In this document: in pieces, positions 1 to 9,352 of the stretch
How the letters are laid out: every line of letters begins with the position of its first letter
Position numbering within the stretch: position 1 is the first letter of the stretch
Source of the DNA: Ariolimax columbianus
Lineage: Eukaryota; Mollusca; Gastropoda; Stylommatophora; Arionidae
Length of the DNA: 64,000 nucleotides
Direction: 5' to 3'
Assembly: GCA_036924085.1 (NCBI GenBank)
Contig: JAVGWX010000007.1
Location: forward strand, 68,420,360-68,484,359
Program-made: the position numbers and the translations under genes
Notes under the pieces: generated by a model
The model's input: the letters and a program-made list of their open reading frames with translations, nothing else
What the model was told of the DNA's origin: nothing
Databases searched by the model: none

Positions 1-226
1 CGATATTTATACCTTTCTGTCCAACACATCCGACTTCAGGAAGCATTTTTTTGAGTACCGGGTTAGCCTTCTTTCTTCGACCCCTTCTCCTTAGCCAGTC
101 TGCCCTGATGCAGCCTGTTATCCAGGATCACCGCGTGGAGGTGTAGAAGGGTCTTGGCAGCTCTAGTTCGCTGGCCCTGGCGCTAGCAGTCAGCTCATGC
201 GCTGCTCAGCATCTTGATCTCACAGC
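1..226 (-). mobile_element. Element E (SINE-like), copy cut by window edge
   Basis: This is one of six copies in the window of an element I call E (others near 4290, 11315, 11944, 23926 and 61971). Read on the minus strand it runs from GATCAAGATGCTGAG through a conserved middle containing TGTCGGA and continues past the window's left edge, so the 3' end is missing here. It abuts the end of a LINE coding region at about 227. It has no coding capacity. Family identity rests on shared sequence among the copies, not on a known name. Confidence 0.65.
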
Positions 227-1402
227 CCTTCTGAAAGAAACTCGTTCCCTAGTCAAATCTCCAGCCTCCGCCAGTCATGCTCAGCCATTCTTTGATATCT
301 TGGTGCCACCCCTGCCTATGTTTTGCCCGGTATCATACCTTCCATCAGTTTCCTCTCAATACCGGTGTGTCTCTTGATGTGATCAAAGTATTTCAATGTT
401 CTGGACATGATGGAATTAATAAACCAGTTCTCTTCTATGTTCAATTCTTGCCGAATGTCAATATTTGGCCTTCTTTCAATACATGGTATTCTGGGGACAT
501 TTCTGGAATATGTTGACTCCAAGAACTCGATTCTCTTTCTATATGTTTCAGTAATCGCCCACATGCTGCCACTGGAAAGACACAGGCTCGCAAGACTTTT
601 GCTTTTGTCATTTTAGTGGCGTTCTACCATAATTTCTTCAGGCTGTTCAGCCGCTTCGTTGCCGTGGCTAATCTTCTCCTGAATCCTTTTGAGAGGTCGC
701 CATTTTTGTCAATTCTAGAGCCCAGCTATAGAAAATGCGTTAACTGGTCTATTTCTTCACCACCTATTGTAAATTTATGTTGACATCGTGTTTTATCGGT
801 GATCATTATCTTTGTTTTATTTATTTAAATAAATAGGTTTTGATCTGCATTGAACCTATATACGGCTGAAATTAGCTGCTCTAGCCCTTCTGCACTTCTT
901 GATAGTATCACTGTGTCATCTGCGTATCGTAACTCTGGAATCCCGTAAACGTCAATCATAAATGTATCGAAACATTCAATGTTCACGTCTTCTCAAACGT
1001 TTTTCCTTATATATTCCGCTTACATATTGTATAGATATGGTGAGAGGATACATCCCTGTCTTACTCCCTTTTCTACTGTAAACCAATCGGATGTTTGCTC
1101 AGATACTCGGACAGCGGCTTCTTATTTTTGATATTATCATTCAATTATATGGATAATATGTACAGGAAAATTCATTTCCTTCATGATGTTGCACAGGTTC
1201 TGATAATTTACGTTACTGGGATCAATAAATCACGTGTACAGGTCTACGTTAAACTCTTCACATTTTTCATAGATGTTCTTCATATTGAATATGTGATCTC
1301 TGGTGTTATTATCATACACAGTTCGTTTCAGTAGAATCATGTATTTACTATTGCGCTTAAACATCGATGTACTCTCTGTGTAGTTTTTCTTAAGCATTTT
1401 TT
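227..1402 (-). pseudogene. LINE reverse transcriptase remnant
   Basis: Minus-strand translation in shifting frames shows a reverse transcriptase: a motif A relic (FIDPSN), motif B (GVRQGCILSPYLYNMY, near 1020-1070), the catalytic YADD box (RYADDTVILS, near 905-930), a 'QLTHFLxLGSRI' thumb segment, and a C-terminal stretch containing RPNIDIRQELNIEENWF. Stops and frameshifts break it, so it is dead. The final residues match the fragment at 49950-50170, so both belong to one family. Nothing is seen of an endonuclease upstream. The clade is uncertain (RTE or CR1-like). Confidence 0.75.
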
Positions 1403-1690
1403 ATTCATCATCATCATCAGTCCCGTACCCTAGAAGGTCGTTGATACACTGTTATTGCAGTTTGTCGAACCAGCTCACGCCGTGCGTCTCAATTTTTCGC
1501 CAAGGTGTTAGTTTCAGTTATAGACCTTTCGATCCACTCTTTTATATTGTCCTTCCATCTCTTTTTGGTCTCCCTCTCCCACGCTTTCCCAGGCACGCTG
1601 CCTTGCATGACGGTCTGGGTCAGCCTTACCCATCGTGATATATGTCAATACCATGTCATTTTTCATTACCAGACGCGATTGCCAATCCCG
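1403..1690 (-). mobile_element. LINE 3' end with GAT-repeat tail
   Basis: Minus-strand translation gives a typical LINE C-terminus: KKRWKDNIKEWIERSITETN, then LVRQTAITVYQRPSRVRD and a stop. It is directly followed by a short GAT microsatellite (ATCATCATCATC on the plus strand near 1408-1420). This looks like a separate 5'-truncated copy lying against the RT remnant at 227-1402. Target-site duplication was not resolved. Confidence 0.6.
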
Positions 1691-1880
1691 CGCTCAAACT
1701 CAGCTCATCTCATTTTACGACATCTATCTTAGTGTACAATTGATCTGCCACCTCCCCTTCCCCCCGCCCCAACCCCGAGCTTAAACTCAGCTCATCACAT
1801 TTTATGACATCTATTTTAATGTGCACCTGATCTGTCTCCCGCACCCCCACACCCCCATTTTGCCCAAAAAAGGGACTCCT
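1684..1880. repeat. Two-copy direct repeat of about 93 bp
   Basis: The segment with AAACTCAGCTCATC followed by GACATCTAT occurs twice (near 1697 and 1790), with C-rich spacers after each copy. The copies differ at several positions. No function is apparent. Confidence 0.6.
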
Positions 1881-1904
1881 AATTTGACACAAAGTTATAT
1901 GATC

Positions 1905-2388
1905 TGTAATTGGAGTACTGTGATTGGAGTAGATTGGAGTATTGTGTACAAGTGTGGAGTCCTTATCGTAGAGTAGATATAAACATGCTGGAAAGGATAC
2001 AAAGAAGAGCGACAAAACTGATAGTGGGATTCCAGAATTACAGTTATGAGGGAAGACAGAAAAACCGGCCTACAGTGTCTAGAAAAGAGAAGAATTCGAG
2101 GTGACTTAATACGGGTTTATAAGATAATCACATCAAAGATTAAGAAAGGTCCAGATTGGACAATAGGAAATATTTTTTTAGTCAGAGAGTGGTGAATGCT
2201 TGGAATGCATTACCCCAGGAGGTGGTGGAGGCAAAGACACGTTAATGCATTTAAGAATAGATTGGATGGGCATAGCTTTTAAAGCAGGGAAATGCAAATT
2301 TGACTGGTTGTCTACAGACTTTAATGAGTCTTCTAAGCCAGTATGAAAACATTAAGTTAGGTTAAGTTAAGTTAAGTTAAGTTAAGTA
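1905..2388 (+). mobile_element. CR1/L2-like LINE C-terminal fragment with TTAAG tail
   Basis: Plus-strand frames show the C-terminus of a CR1/L2-type reverse transcriptase: LEYCVQVWSPYRRVDINMLE, RIQRRATKLIVG, then in other frames EKRRIRGDLIRVYKIITSK and NAFKNRLDGH. Frameshifts separate these blocks, so it is a pseudogene. It ends in a microsatellite tail of about five GTTAA/TTAAG units (2355-2386), as expected for a LINE 3' terminus. The 5' end is truncated near 1905. Confidence 0.75.
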
Positions 2389-2699
2389 ATGGTCTGACTG
2401 CCACCCAATCGCTGCGCGTACCTCCTATAATTACTAAGTGCGCTCTTATTGTTGTCAACTAACAAGTATTTGAGTTCTTCAGTCAACTCATTTTCTCGGT
2501 TGGCGTGTGCACTGACTTCTCTTAACACACAGGACGTCCTGAAGAAGGTGACATTTGGTTCTTGTTTCTGTAGTGTAATACAAGGCTTTGCATCAGTCTT
2601 ACTACCGCGGGAATCACAACACCAAACCCCACATTGTTGTTCAGACTGCTGAAACAGGTGAAGTCATAATGATTTACCAGACTCTGACGTTGTGCTCGA
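2389..2699. other. Unassigned spacer
   Basis: Non-repetitive sequence between a LINE tail and the first minisatellite. The only open frame (67 codons on plus) has no recognisable domain. Nothing else is seen. Confidence 0.5.
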
Positions 2700-3620
2700 G
2701 CCCTTAAGTATTGTGAAAAGTGACTTTGTGACTTATTCTCAGCCTCTTTAAGTATTATGTAAGATGATTTATCCTCAGCGTCCTTAAGTATTGTGTAAAG
2801 TGACTTTGTGACTTATTCTCAGCCTCCTTAAGTATTGTGTTAAGTGACTTTGTGACTTATTCTCAGCGCCCTTAAGTATTGTGTAAAGTGATTTTGTGAC
2901 TTATTCTCAGCGTCCTTAAGTATTGTGTAAAGTGACTTTGTGACTTATTATCAGCGCCCTTAAGTATTGTGTAAAGTGACTTTGTGACTTATTCTCAGCG
3001 CCCTTAGGTATTGTGTAAAGTGACTTTGTGACATATTATCAGCGCCCTTAAGTATTGTGTAAAGTGACTTTGTGACTTATTCTCAGCGCCCTTAAGTATT
3101 GTGTAAAGTGATTTTGTGACTTATTCTCAGCGCCTTAAGTATTATGTAAGATGATTTATCCTCAGCGTCCTTAAGTATTGTGTAAAGTGACTTTGTGACT
3201 TATTATCAGCGCCCTTAAGTATTGTGTAAAGTGACTTTGTGACTTATTCTCAGCCTCTTTAAGTAGTATGTAAGATGATTTATCCTCAGCGTCCTTAAGT
3301 ATTGTGTAAAGTGACTTTGTGACTTATTCTCAGCCTCCTTAAGTATTGTGTAAAGTGACTTTGTGACTTATTCTCAGCGCCCTTAAGTATTGTGCAAAGT
3401 GACTTTGTAACTTATTCTCAGCGCCCTTAAGTATTGTGTAAAGTGACTTTGTGACTTATTCTCAGCGCCCTTAAGTATTGTGTAAAGTGACTTTGTGACT
3501 TATTATCAGCGCCCTTAAGTATTGTGTAAAGTGACTTTGTGACTTATTCTCAGCGTCTTTAAGTATTATGTAAGATGATTTATCCTCAGCGTCCTTGAGT
3601 ATTGTGAAAGATGACTTAAC
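2700..3620. repeat. Minisatellite, 44-bp unit, about 21 copies
   Basis: Tandem units containing CCTTAAGTATTGTGTAAAGT and GACTTTGTGACTTATTCTCA. A shorter 36-bp variant with TATGTAAGATGATTTATCC recurs about every seven units (near 2755, 3135, 3265 and 3565), giving a loose higher-order pattern. It has no coding potential. Sequence either side is unrelated. Confidence 0.95.
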
Positions 3621-3863
3621 ACTCTGACGTACTGTGTAATGTGCCTAATTCTAGCAACGAATCTCAAAGTCTGTTATCTGAGAGTTAAACTCCAGCCATT
3701 TACTTGTATATCTCGCAATAGGCGACTGGAACATGTTGTCCATTTGACTGACGACCACCTCAACAAAACAAGGCCAAAGAAGCCATCATAGTAAGGCATC
3801 GAAATACTTTCGTGTAGTGTAGACGTTCTGTTGGGAAACAGCACGCAGTTAGGGGCTCTATAT
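3621..3863. other. Unassigned spacer
   Basis: No ORF, repeat or RNA feature recognised between the minisatellite and SINE-A copy 1. Confidence 0.4.
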
Positions 3864-4022
3864 TAGTAAAGTAAATTAAAGTGAGCCATAGCATTACTGC
3901 CGTAGGGGTGTGAGGTGTTAGCGATCTCACAAATAAAAGGTTCGGCTATATGAGGGCGGTAGCCATCTCCTCTCCCTCGCCGCTTTTACTTCCGGACTGA
4001 ACCGGTACCCATTTAAGGCTGG
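3864..4022 (-). mobile_element. SINE-A copy 1 (body and 3' end only)
   Basis: It shares with 8821-9068 the body containing GACTGAACCGGTACCCATTT and CCGTAGGGGTGTGAGGTGTT on the plus strand. The tRNA-like head is missing: homology stops at AAGGCTGG near 4022. On the minus strand the 3' end is an AGTAAAG/ACTTTACT-like short repeat. It lies in inverted orientation to copy 2, about 790 bp away. Confidence 0.8.
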
Positions 4023-4289
4023 ATTTTTCTGATGTTTCACAAGGCCCAAACACTATTACGTCAGACACTATTACGTCTAATGCTGACCCCGACTATATCT
4101 GGCTTGTTTTGTTTTGTTTTCACCTCGCGTCTGCTGTTTGCCTCGCTTGATGCCTGTAGATTAATCGTTTCTTGAACTTAATTATCCTAGGGGGCGGTTT
4201 GTATCGTGTATGCAAATTAAGTCTAGCCAGGGAGCTGTTCAAGATTAAGGAAATGCAAGTGTGCTAGAGGTCTAACAGCATCATTTGTC
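4023..4289. other. Unassigned spacer
   Basis: Sequence between SINE-A copy 1 and element E. Includes a short ATTACGTC duplication near 4050-4080. Nothing else is recognised. Confidence 0.4.
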
Positions 4290-4750
4290 ATTTGTGTCGG
4301 ACCGACAGGTGCAGATATAGCGGTCAATCTCTAATCTTCGAGATAACGCATTAGGTTCGCCAAACACAATCATGCTACTTGCGAAGCCTTTCTCAGTACT
4401 TGGTAGCGGAAGATTGAGAACGTTCAGGACTTGGAGCGGGAGAATGAGAACGTTCATGACTTGGTAGCAGGAGATTGAGAACGTTCAGGGAGGGCTAGGT
4501 GGCTGGATTTTGAGAACGTTCAGGACTTGGTAGCGGAAAATTGAGAAAGTTCAAGACTTGGTAGCGGGAGATTGAGGACGTTCAGGACTTGGTAGCGGGA
4601 GATTGAGAACGTTCAGGACTTGGTAGCGGGAGATTGAGAACGTTCAGGACTTGGTAGCGGGAGATTGAGAACGTTCAGGACTTGCTAGCGGAAGATTGAT
4701 AACGTTCAGGACTTGGTAGTAGGAGATTGAGAAGGAAGAAGAAGAAAATA
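4290..4750 (+). mobile_element. Element E copy whose 3' end became a minisatellite
   Basis: TGTCGGACCGACAGGTGCAG to the CTTGCGAAGCCTTTCTCAG stretch is collinear with the E copies at 23926-24322 and 61971-62134. In those copies the element ends with one 'TTGGTAGCGGGAGATTGAGAAC' type segment and a GAA tail. Here that terminal segment is amplified about eleven times, and the array still ends in the usual tail (GAAGGAAGAAGAAG at 4729-4745). The array is therefore internal to the element. Confidence 0.8.
4397..4733. repeat. Minisatellite, 31-bp unit, about 11 copies
   Basis: The unit contains GGACTTGGTAGCGGGAGATT followed by GAGAACGTTCA. It is the amplified 3' terminal segment of element E. Units differ by point changes, and one unit near 4480-4510 carries extra sequence. 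Confidence 0.95.
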
Positions 4751-4815
4751 TGTCATTTAATGTTTAACACTGATTCGGATGTGGAACTCTCGAAGACAAC
4801 CAGGCATATTTTAGT

Positions 4816-4976
4816 GTGGATCGACCCAGCCTTAAATGGGTACCGGTTCAGTCCGGGAAGTAAAAGTGGCGACAGAGAGGAGATGGCTTCCGCTCTCATA
4901 TAGCCGAGCCTTTGAAATGTGAGATCGCTAACACCTTACACCCCTACGGCAGTAATGCTATGGGTTTCTTTACTTA
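4816..4976 (+). mobile_element. SINE-A copy 2 (headless)
   Basis: Reverse complement of the SINE-A body: GGTACCGGTTCAGTCCGGGA through CTACGGCAGTAATGCTATGG, ending in TTTCTTTACTTAGTG. It starts at GGATCGACCCAGCC, so the tRNA-like head is absent, as in copy 1. Confidence 0.8.
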
Positions 4977-4977
4977 G

Positions 4978-5160
4978 TGTTGGATAGAACACGCATTAAG
5001 GAAACTAGATCCCAGCTAAATAATGCGGTCTCTGTTCTGGAATCTCTGTAGCAAGAGTTGTAGAGGTGGACCAAAACACACACGGAAGAGAGCTTGACAG
5101 AAACACAACGAAACATGAGAGGCGTGGTTAAAGTTGGAAAGAGACTTCTCAGGTCAGGGA
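4978..5160 (+). mobile_element. LINE C-terminal fragment feeding a minisatellite
   Basis: Plus-strand frames resemble the end of a LINE reverse transcriptase (RWIEHALRKLD; then GGPKHTRKR in another frame, the position of the usual GRPKxTWRR motif). It is frameshifted and dead. The last codons run straight into the array at 5112-5726, whose unit is this coding segment repeated. Confidence 0.55.
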
Positions 5161-5726
5161 AGCTAGGAAAATATGAGAGGCATGGATAGAGTTGGCAAGG
5201 GACTTCTCAGGACAGGGAAGCTAGGAAAATATGAGAGGCATGGATAGAGTTGGAAAGGGACATCTCAGGACAGGGAAGCTAGGAGGGCATGGATAGAGTT
5301 GGAAAGGGACTTCTCAGGACATGGAAGCTAGGAAAACTTGAGAGGCATGGATAGAGTTGGAAAGGGACTTCTCAGGACAGGGAAGCTAGGAAAATATGAG
5401 AGGCATGGATAGAGTTGGAAAGGGACATCTCAGGACAGGGAAGCTAGGAGGGCATGGATAGAGTTGGAAAGGGACTTCTCAGGACAGGGGAGCTAGGAAA
5501 ACATGAGAGGTATGGATAGAGTTGGAAAGGGACCTCTCAGGTCAGGGAAGCTATGAAAACATGAGAGGCGTGAATAGAGTTGGAAAGGGACTTCTCAGGA
5601 CAGGGAAGCTAGGAAAACATGAGATATGGATAGAGTTGGTAAGGGACTTCTCAGGACAGCGAAGCTAAGGAAACATGAGAGGCGTGGATAGAGTTGGAAA
5701 GGGACTTCTCAGGGCAGGGACGCTTG
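5112..5726. repeat. Minisatellite, 58-bp unit, about 11 copies
   Basis: The unit contains ATGAGAGGCATGGATAGAGT, TGGAAAGGGACTTCTCAGGA and CAGGGAAGCTAGG. Some units lack about 10 bp (AAACATGAGA), giving 48-bp variants near 5285 and 5450. The first unit is part of a LINE C-terminal reading frame. Confidence 0.95.
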
Positions 5727-6039
5727 ATGGATGTGTATTTTTCAAAGACTTGAATTTCACCTGCAGCCGACATGTTAGGACTGACTAATGATTGAAACTG
5801 ATCGGACATAGCAATATGGCGGTCTTACAAGAAAATAAAAACTAAATTTGAACCTTGATAAGGAGGTCAATATTGCACGTGTTTTATGGTGTGGATGCAC
5901 TATCAAGGTCAAGGCACGGACGCTTTGCTTTCTTCGATATCCACGCAACTTCACGACTGGCTTATCATGTCAAGTATCACCCTGGCCTCCAACCCAGTCG
6001 ATTGTTTTATCATGTCTGCTGTTCAGTGTCCCCCGTGAC
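5727..6039. other. Unassigned spacer
   Basis: Unique-looking sequence. Short ORFs here carry no motif and read into the neighbouring repeat. Confidence 0.4.
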
Positions 6040-6279
6040 AAAATGTTCAAATGCCAAGCATGTTACCCTCTCTTCCCCCAGCAATTTGTCCCGTTCTCAC
6101 AGTGGACTCTAACCTGCCCGTTATCCTTCCCCAAGTGATCTTGCCCGTTCTGACAGAATGGTCAAACCCTCCTTTTTCCATTTCCACAACAACATGTCCT
6201 GTTGTCCCGTTGTGCCAGAGTTGTCCGACCTGCCTCTTTCCATTTCCACAACAATATGTCCTGTTGTCCTGTTGTTGTC
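6040..6279. repeat. Degenerate pyrimidine-rich minisatellite, left part
   Basis: Loose units of about 60 bp with CCTCTTTCCATTTCCACAAC and ATGTCCTGTTG. The same units resume at 8193-8440, so this array was split by the LINE at 6280-8184. The ORFs here are by-products of low complexity. Confidence 0.75.
6272..6279. repeat. Target-site duplication, left (TTGTTGTC)
   Basis: Matches 8185-8192 exactly and lies directly outside the GAA tail of the LINE. Confidence 0.6.
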
Positions 6280-6306
6280 CTTCTTCTTCTTTTTCATCGT
6301 ACGCAG

Positions 6307-6570
6307 TCAGACATCAACCTTTATTTTTTCAAAAAAAGCAGCGGTTATCCTGAGGCTGTCGACACTGCCATAGAGCTTATCTAGTGTTGCCACTGGTGAT
6401 GGCCACATCTGCTCTCTCTGATTCTCGTATGTCGGGCAGTTTTGCAGCAAATGCTCAGCGGTCATTTTCCCGGTACCACACGGGCATTCGTCAGTGCCAC
6501 CTATCTTCAATTTGTTGAATAGGTGGTACCTCAGTCTGTTGTGGCCAATGCGAAGTCTGAAGACCACGAC
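6307..6570 (-). pseudogene. LINE pol C-terminal Cys-His domain
   Basis: The frame VVFRLRIGHNRLRYHLFNKL leads to the zinc-knuckle-like pattern C-P-C-G...H-L-L-Q-N-C and ends at KIKVDV. An in-frame TAG, in place of a glutamine codon when compared with the copy at 55900, separates it from the RNase H part. This short block is what most truncated copies in the window retain. Confidence 0.8.
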
Positions 6571-7735
6571 CTACTCTTTTCCGTTTAACTGGTAATAGGC
6601 ATCGTTTTTTGTGTAGCCAGTATGTTCGGTTTCCCATTTGGTCATGTATCTAGCTCTAATGAGCCGTTTTGACTCTTCGTATGTCATACTAGCATCTGGT
6701 TGTGGTAGTCTTGCACCTTCTTTTGCCAGTCTGTCTGCCTCCTGGTTGCCTTGGATGTTGCAGTGTGATGGGACCCACTGTACCACTACCCTTTTTGGTG
6801 CGGACTGCTGGCATAGTTGACAGAGTACTGCTCTTAAATCATTAAGTTCAGTATTTTTCTGGCTTTTTAGTGCTGTGACTGCGGCCAGAGCATCTGTAAG
6901 CAGAACTGAATGGCTGTCATTCCTTTTTCATGTCACCATTTCTTCCACTGCCGCCCTCAGTGCCTCTGCCTCCGCTCTGAAATTGCTTGTGTATTTTCCA
7001 GTAGCGAATGACAGTGTTATTTTTCTGCCATTTGGTAGGTTCAGAAATGCTCCTGCCCCTCCGTTCTGTGTTGTGTTTGTTACAGAACCGTCGGTGCATG
7101 CATGGGTACAGTCCATGCTTGGGTAGTTTTTCGCTATGTAGCTCAGGGTAGTCTCTCTCCTTTCTTTTTCAGTCTGGCAGTTTTTGTTTCCAATACCTGG
7201 TATATTTTCTACCACCTCAGGAAATATATGCTGCCTCCGGGTAGGTTTTCGTACAGTAGGGATGGGCTTTGGTGTTGTTAGTGCGTTCATGGGGTCTTCG
7301 TGCATCTTTGCTTTGGCTATTTCTGCAAAGTTTCTCCGCTTTAGTTTCCCATTTCCGAAATTGTTTAGTCTCTGGTGCATTGGATGGTCAGTCAGTCTTC
7401 TGAGTTTCTCAGCTTGCTGCTGGGCTCTGCAGTCTCTTCTGTCGATCATGGATTGCAGTTTTGTAATCTTTTCAAGTTCTACAATTGGCGTTGACTTCAT
7501 GCCTCCTGTTATAACTCTCATGGCTTGGTTTTGGAGTTTGCTAATTTTATCGAAGTTCGCCTTTGCTGCTGTTGTCCATGCCGCAATGCCATACTCGAGA
7601 ACTGGTCTCACTCTTCCAGTGTACAGTTTCTTTAGTATACTTTCGTCTACTCCCTAGCTTGTGCCAGCAAGTTTCCTCATGATTGCCATTCTTTCTCTGG
7701 CTCTCATTCCGTTTCTCTCGATCTGACTTTTCCAT
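6571..7735 (-). pseudogene. LINE pol: thumb and RNase H domain
   Basis: From the thumb (RPVLEYGIAAWTTAAKANFD) it continues into a type-I RNase H. The four carboxylates of the family are visible: Asp in CTDGS, Glu in NFRAEAEALRA, Asp in VLLTDALAAV, and Asp in NQEADRLAKEG preceded by WVPSHC. A TGA follows EEMVT and a TAG follows KLAGTS, so the protein is interrupted, but the residues survive, which implies modest age. Such an RNase H is typical of Jockey/I-type LINEs. Confidence 0.85.
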
Positions 7736-8184
7736 GTCATGCGTCGATCAAATGTGACTCCCAGGTAGTTTGGGTTGTCGTTTGGCTGCAGGTATTTGCC
7801 GTTAAGACTTAATTTGGTGTTTTGGGGTTTGTTTGAAAGCGAGAATATTGTACATGTCGTTTTTCCCTCGTTTATTTTGACCAGCCATGAGTTCGCCCAC
7901 TCTTTCCAGCGATGTTAGGGCCTGCTGCATCCGATTTCTTGCTATGGTGAGATTCTTTTCAGAGGTCCACATAGCCAGATCGTCTGCAAACATTGAGCTA
8001 TGGACTCTTCTTGGTATATTCTTTGTTATGTTATTTATATACACCAGGAAGAGTGTGGGTGACAGTACTCCCCCTTGGGTTACTCCCTGCTCAAGTGTTA
8101 CCTTTTTTTGCTCATCTGCCCTTGTACTTGAACTCTGGCCGTTCTGTTTTTGAGGTAGTGACTGATCCATTTGTACATTTTCCA
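7736..8184 (-). pseudogene. LINE pol: reverse transcriptase palm
   Basis: YKWISHYLKNRTARVQ is followed by a +1 slip in a run of seven A (8104-8110), then VTLEQGVTQGGVLSPTLFLV (motif B) and the catalytic SSMFADDLAMW box, then NYLGVTFDRRMTW. The palm's motif A and everything upstream are absent because of 5' truncation at 8184. Confidence 0.85.
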
Positions 8185-8192
8185 TTGTTGTC

Positions 8193-8440
8193 TGATCCGC
8201 CTCTTTCAATTTCCACAACAATATGTCCTGTTGTGACAGTGTTCTCCGACCCTCCTCTTCCTCACTCCACAGCAATGTCTCCCGACATGACAGTATGCTC
8301 CAATATTCATCTTTCCCTTTTCTCATTTTAACAGTTTGCTCCAACCTTCCTCTTTTCCTTGCCATAGTTTTTGTTCTGTTAAAACAGTCTTCTCCAACCT
8401 TCCGATTTAACGTTGTTTTTTTCCATTAAAGGTTTGACTC
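8193..8440. repeat. Degenerate pyrimidine-rich minisatellite, right part
   Basis: Continuation of 6040-6279 beyond the LINE: CCTCTTTCAATTTCCACAAC, ATGTCCTGTTGTGACAG and later decayed units with CTCCAACCTTCCTCTTTTCC. Confidence 0.7.
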
Positions 8441-8454
8441 TCTGTACTCTAATG

Positions 8455-8745
8455 TCGCAAGCACGATGCTTTCAACTCAGACCCGCAGTCCTTTTGGGCG
8501 ATATCAGGACGTATTAACCAGTGCTTGGATGCATGTGTGCGTCTGTATGTACATATGTTAGTGTGTCAGTGATGCATGCGTACGTCTGTATGTACGTATA
8601 CTAGTGTTACAGTGATGCATGTGTGCGTCTGTATGTACCTATACTAGTGTTTCAGGGATGCATGTATGCGTCTATATGTACATATGCTAGTGTTTCAGTG
8701 ATGCATGTGTGCGTCTGTATGTACATATGCAAGTGTTTCAGTGAT
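8455..8745. repeat. Repeat I segment with a 43-bp array
   Basis: The stretch GGGCGATATCAGGACGTATT then CAGTGCTTGGATGCATGTGT is the reverse complement of 13370-13450, and a diverged version lies at 61640-61690. From 8522 the GATGCATGTGTGCGTCTGTA segment is repeated about five times at 43-bp spacing. Confidence 0.75.
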
Positions 8746-8820
8746 CCAAGATGGTTATGTGTGGCTCAAACCAGACAGAATGTTCTTGTTCATTGAAGTG
8801 TGGTCCCTAAATGGTGTGTG

Positions 8821-9068
8821 TAAAGTGTGTGCCGTAGGGGTGTGAGGTGTTAGCGATCTCACATTTCAAAGGCTCGGCTATATGAGGGCGGTAGCCATCT
8901 CCTCTCCCTCGCCGCTTTTACTTCCCGGACTGAACCGGTACCCATTTAAGGCTGGGTCGACCCGGGAGCCATTGCGGTCTGAAAAAAACATTACAGCCTC
9001 AACTGGGGAATTAACCCAGGACCACTCAGATGCGAAGCCAGCGCGCTAACCACTGCGCTACGCGGTGT
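8821..9068 (-). mobile_element. SINE-A copy 3, complete with tRNA-like head
   Basis: Read on minus, a tRNA-like head has an A box TAGCGCAGTGG (9050-9060) and a decayed B box GGTTAATTCCC (9006-9016). Then comes a central domain with GACCCAGCC and AAATGGGTACCGGTTCAGTC, and a 3' part ending CACCCCTACGGCAC. About 248 bp. The pol III boxes and head/body layout make it a tRNA-derived SINE. It is the only copy here that keeps its head. Confidence 0.8.
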
Positions 9069-9297
9069 GAAAGGTTATAAACTCCTTGTGTGAATTTCCC
9101 GTTCCAAAAGTCGTCCCTGTTTTAAAAGACCTACAATTTCTCTTTCCATAATGTTTCCTTTTGTGCCCCACATAATTTCCCTTTCCAAAATTGTCCCGTT
9201 GTGACAGTTTACTTTGCATGCCTGGCCTCATTCCCGTGACGTGGGGCTAATAAAATATTCTTTTTTAAACAGGTAATGTGGGGGAGGAAAAAATACG

Positions 9298-9352
9298 TTC
9301 CCATAACGGGAATCGAACCCATGCCGGCTCCTAACCACTAGACCACATGGGA
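9298..9352 (-). pseudogene. Shrunken tRNA-Glu-like relic
   Basis: The minus strand reads TCCCATGTGGTCTAGTGGTT at the 5' end and GGGTTCGATTCCC then GTTATGGGAA at the 3' end. The acceptor stem (TCCCAT with ATGGGA), D-arm/A box and T-arm/B box match animal tRNA-Glu, but about 17 nt covering the anticodon arm are missing (55 nt instead of 72). It cannot be a working tRNA. It is either a deleted tRNA gene or a SINE head. Confidence 0.75.

Larger units (their letters stand above)
6280..8184 (-). mobile_element. Jockey-like LINE (family L1J), 5'-truncated, with TSD
   Basis: A 1.9-kb non-LTR retrotransposon copy. Order on the minus strand: RT fingers/palm, thumb, RNase H, Cys-His tail, GTACGATG then a GAA-rich tail (TTCTTCTTC on plus at 6281-6289). 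An 8-bp duplication TTGTTGTC flanks it (6272-6279 and 8185-8192), and the flanking minisatellite is continuous across the gap. The endonuclease and start of RT are lost by 5' truncation. It is the longest copy of a family with other copies at 14292, 45681 and 55605 and relatives at 41495 and 23580. Confidence 0.85.

Noticed and set aside
7184..7657. 157-codon plus-strand frame with hydrophobic segments
   Set aside because: Antisense shadow of the LINE pol thumb and RNase H.
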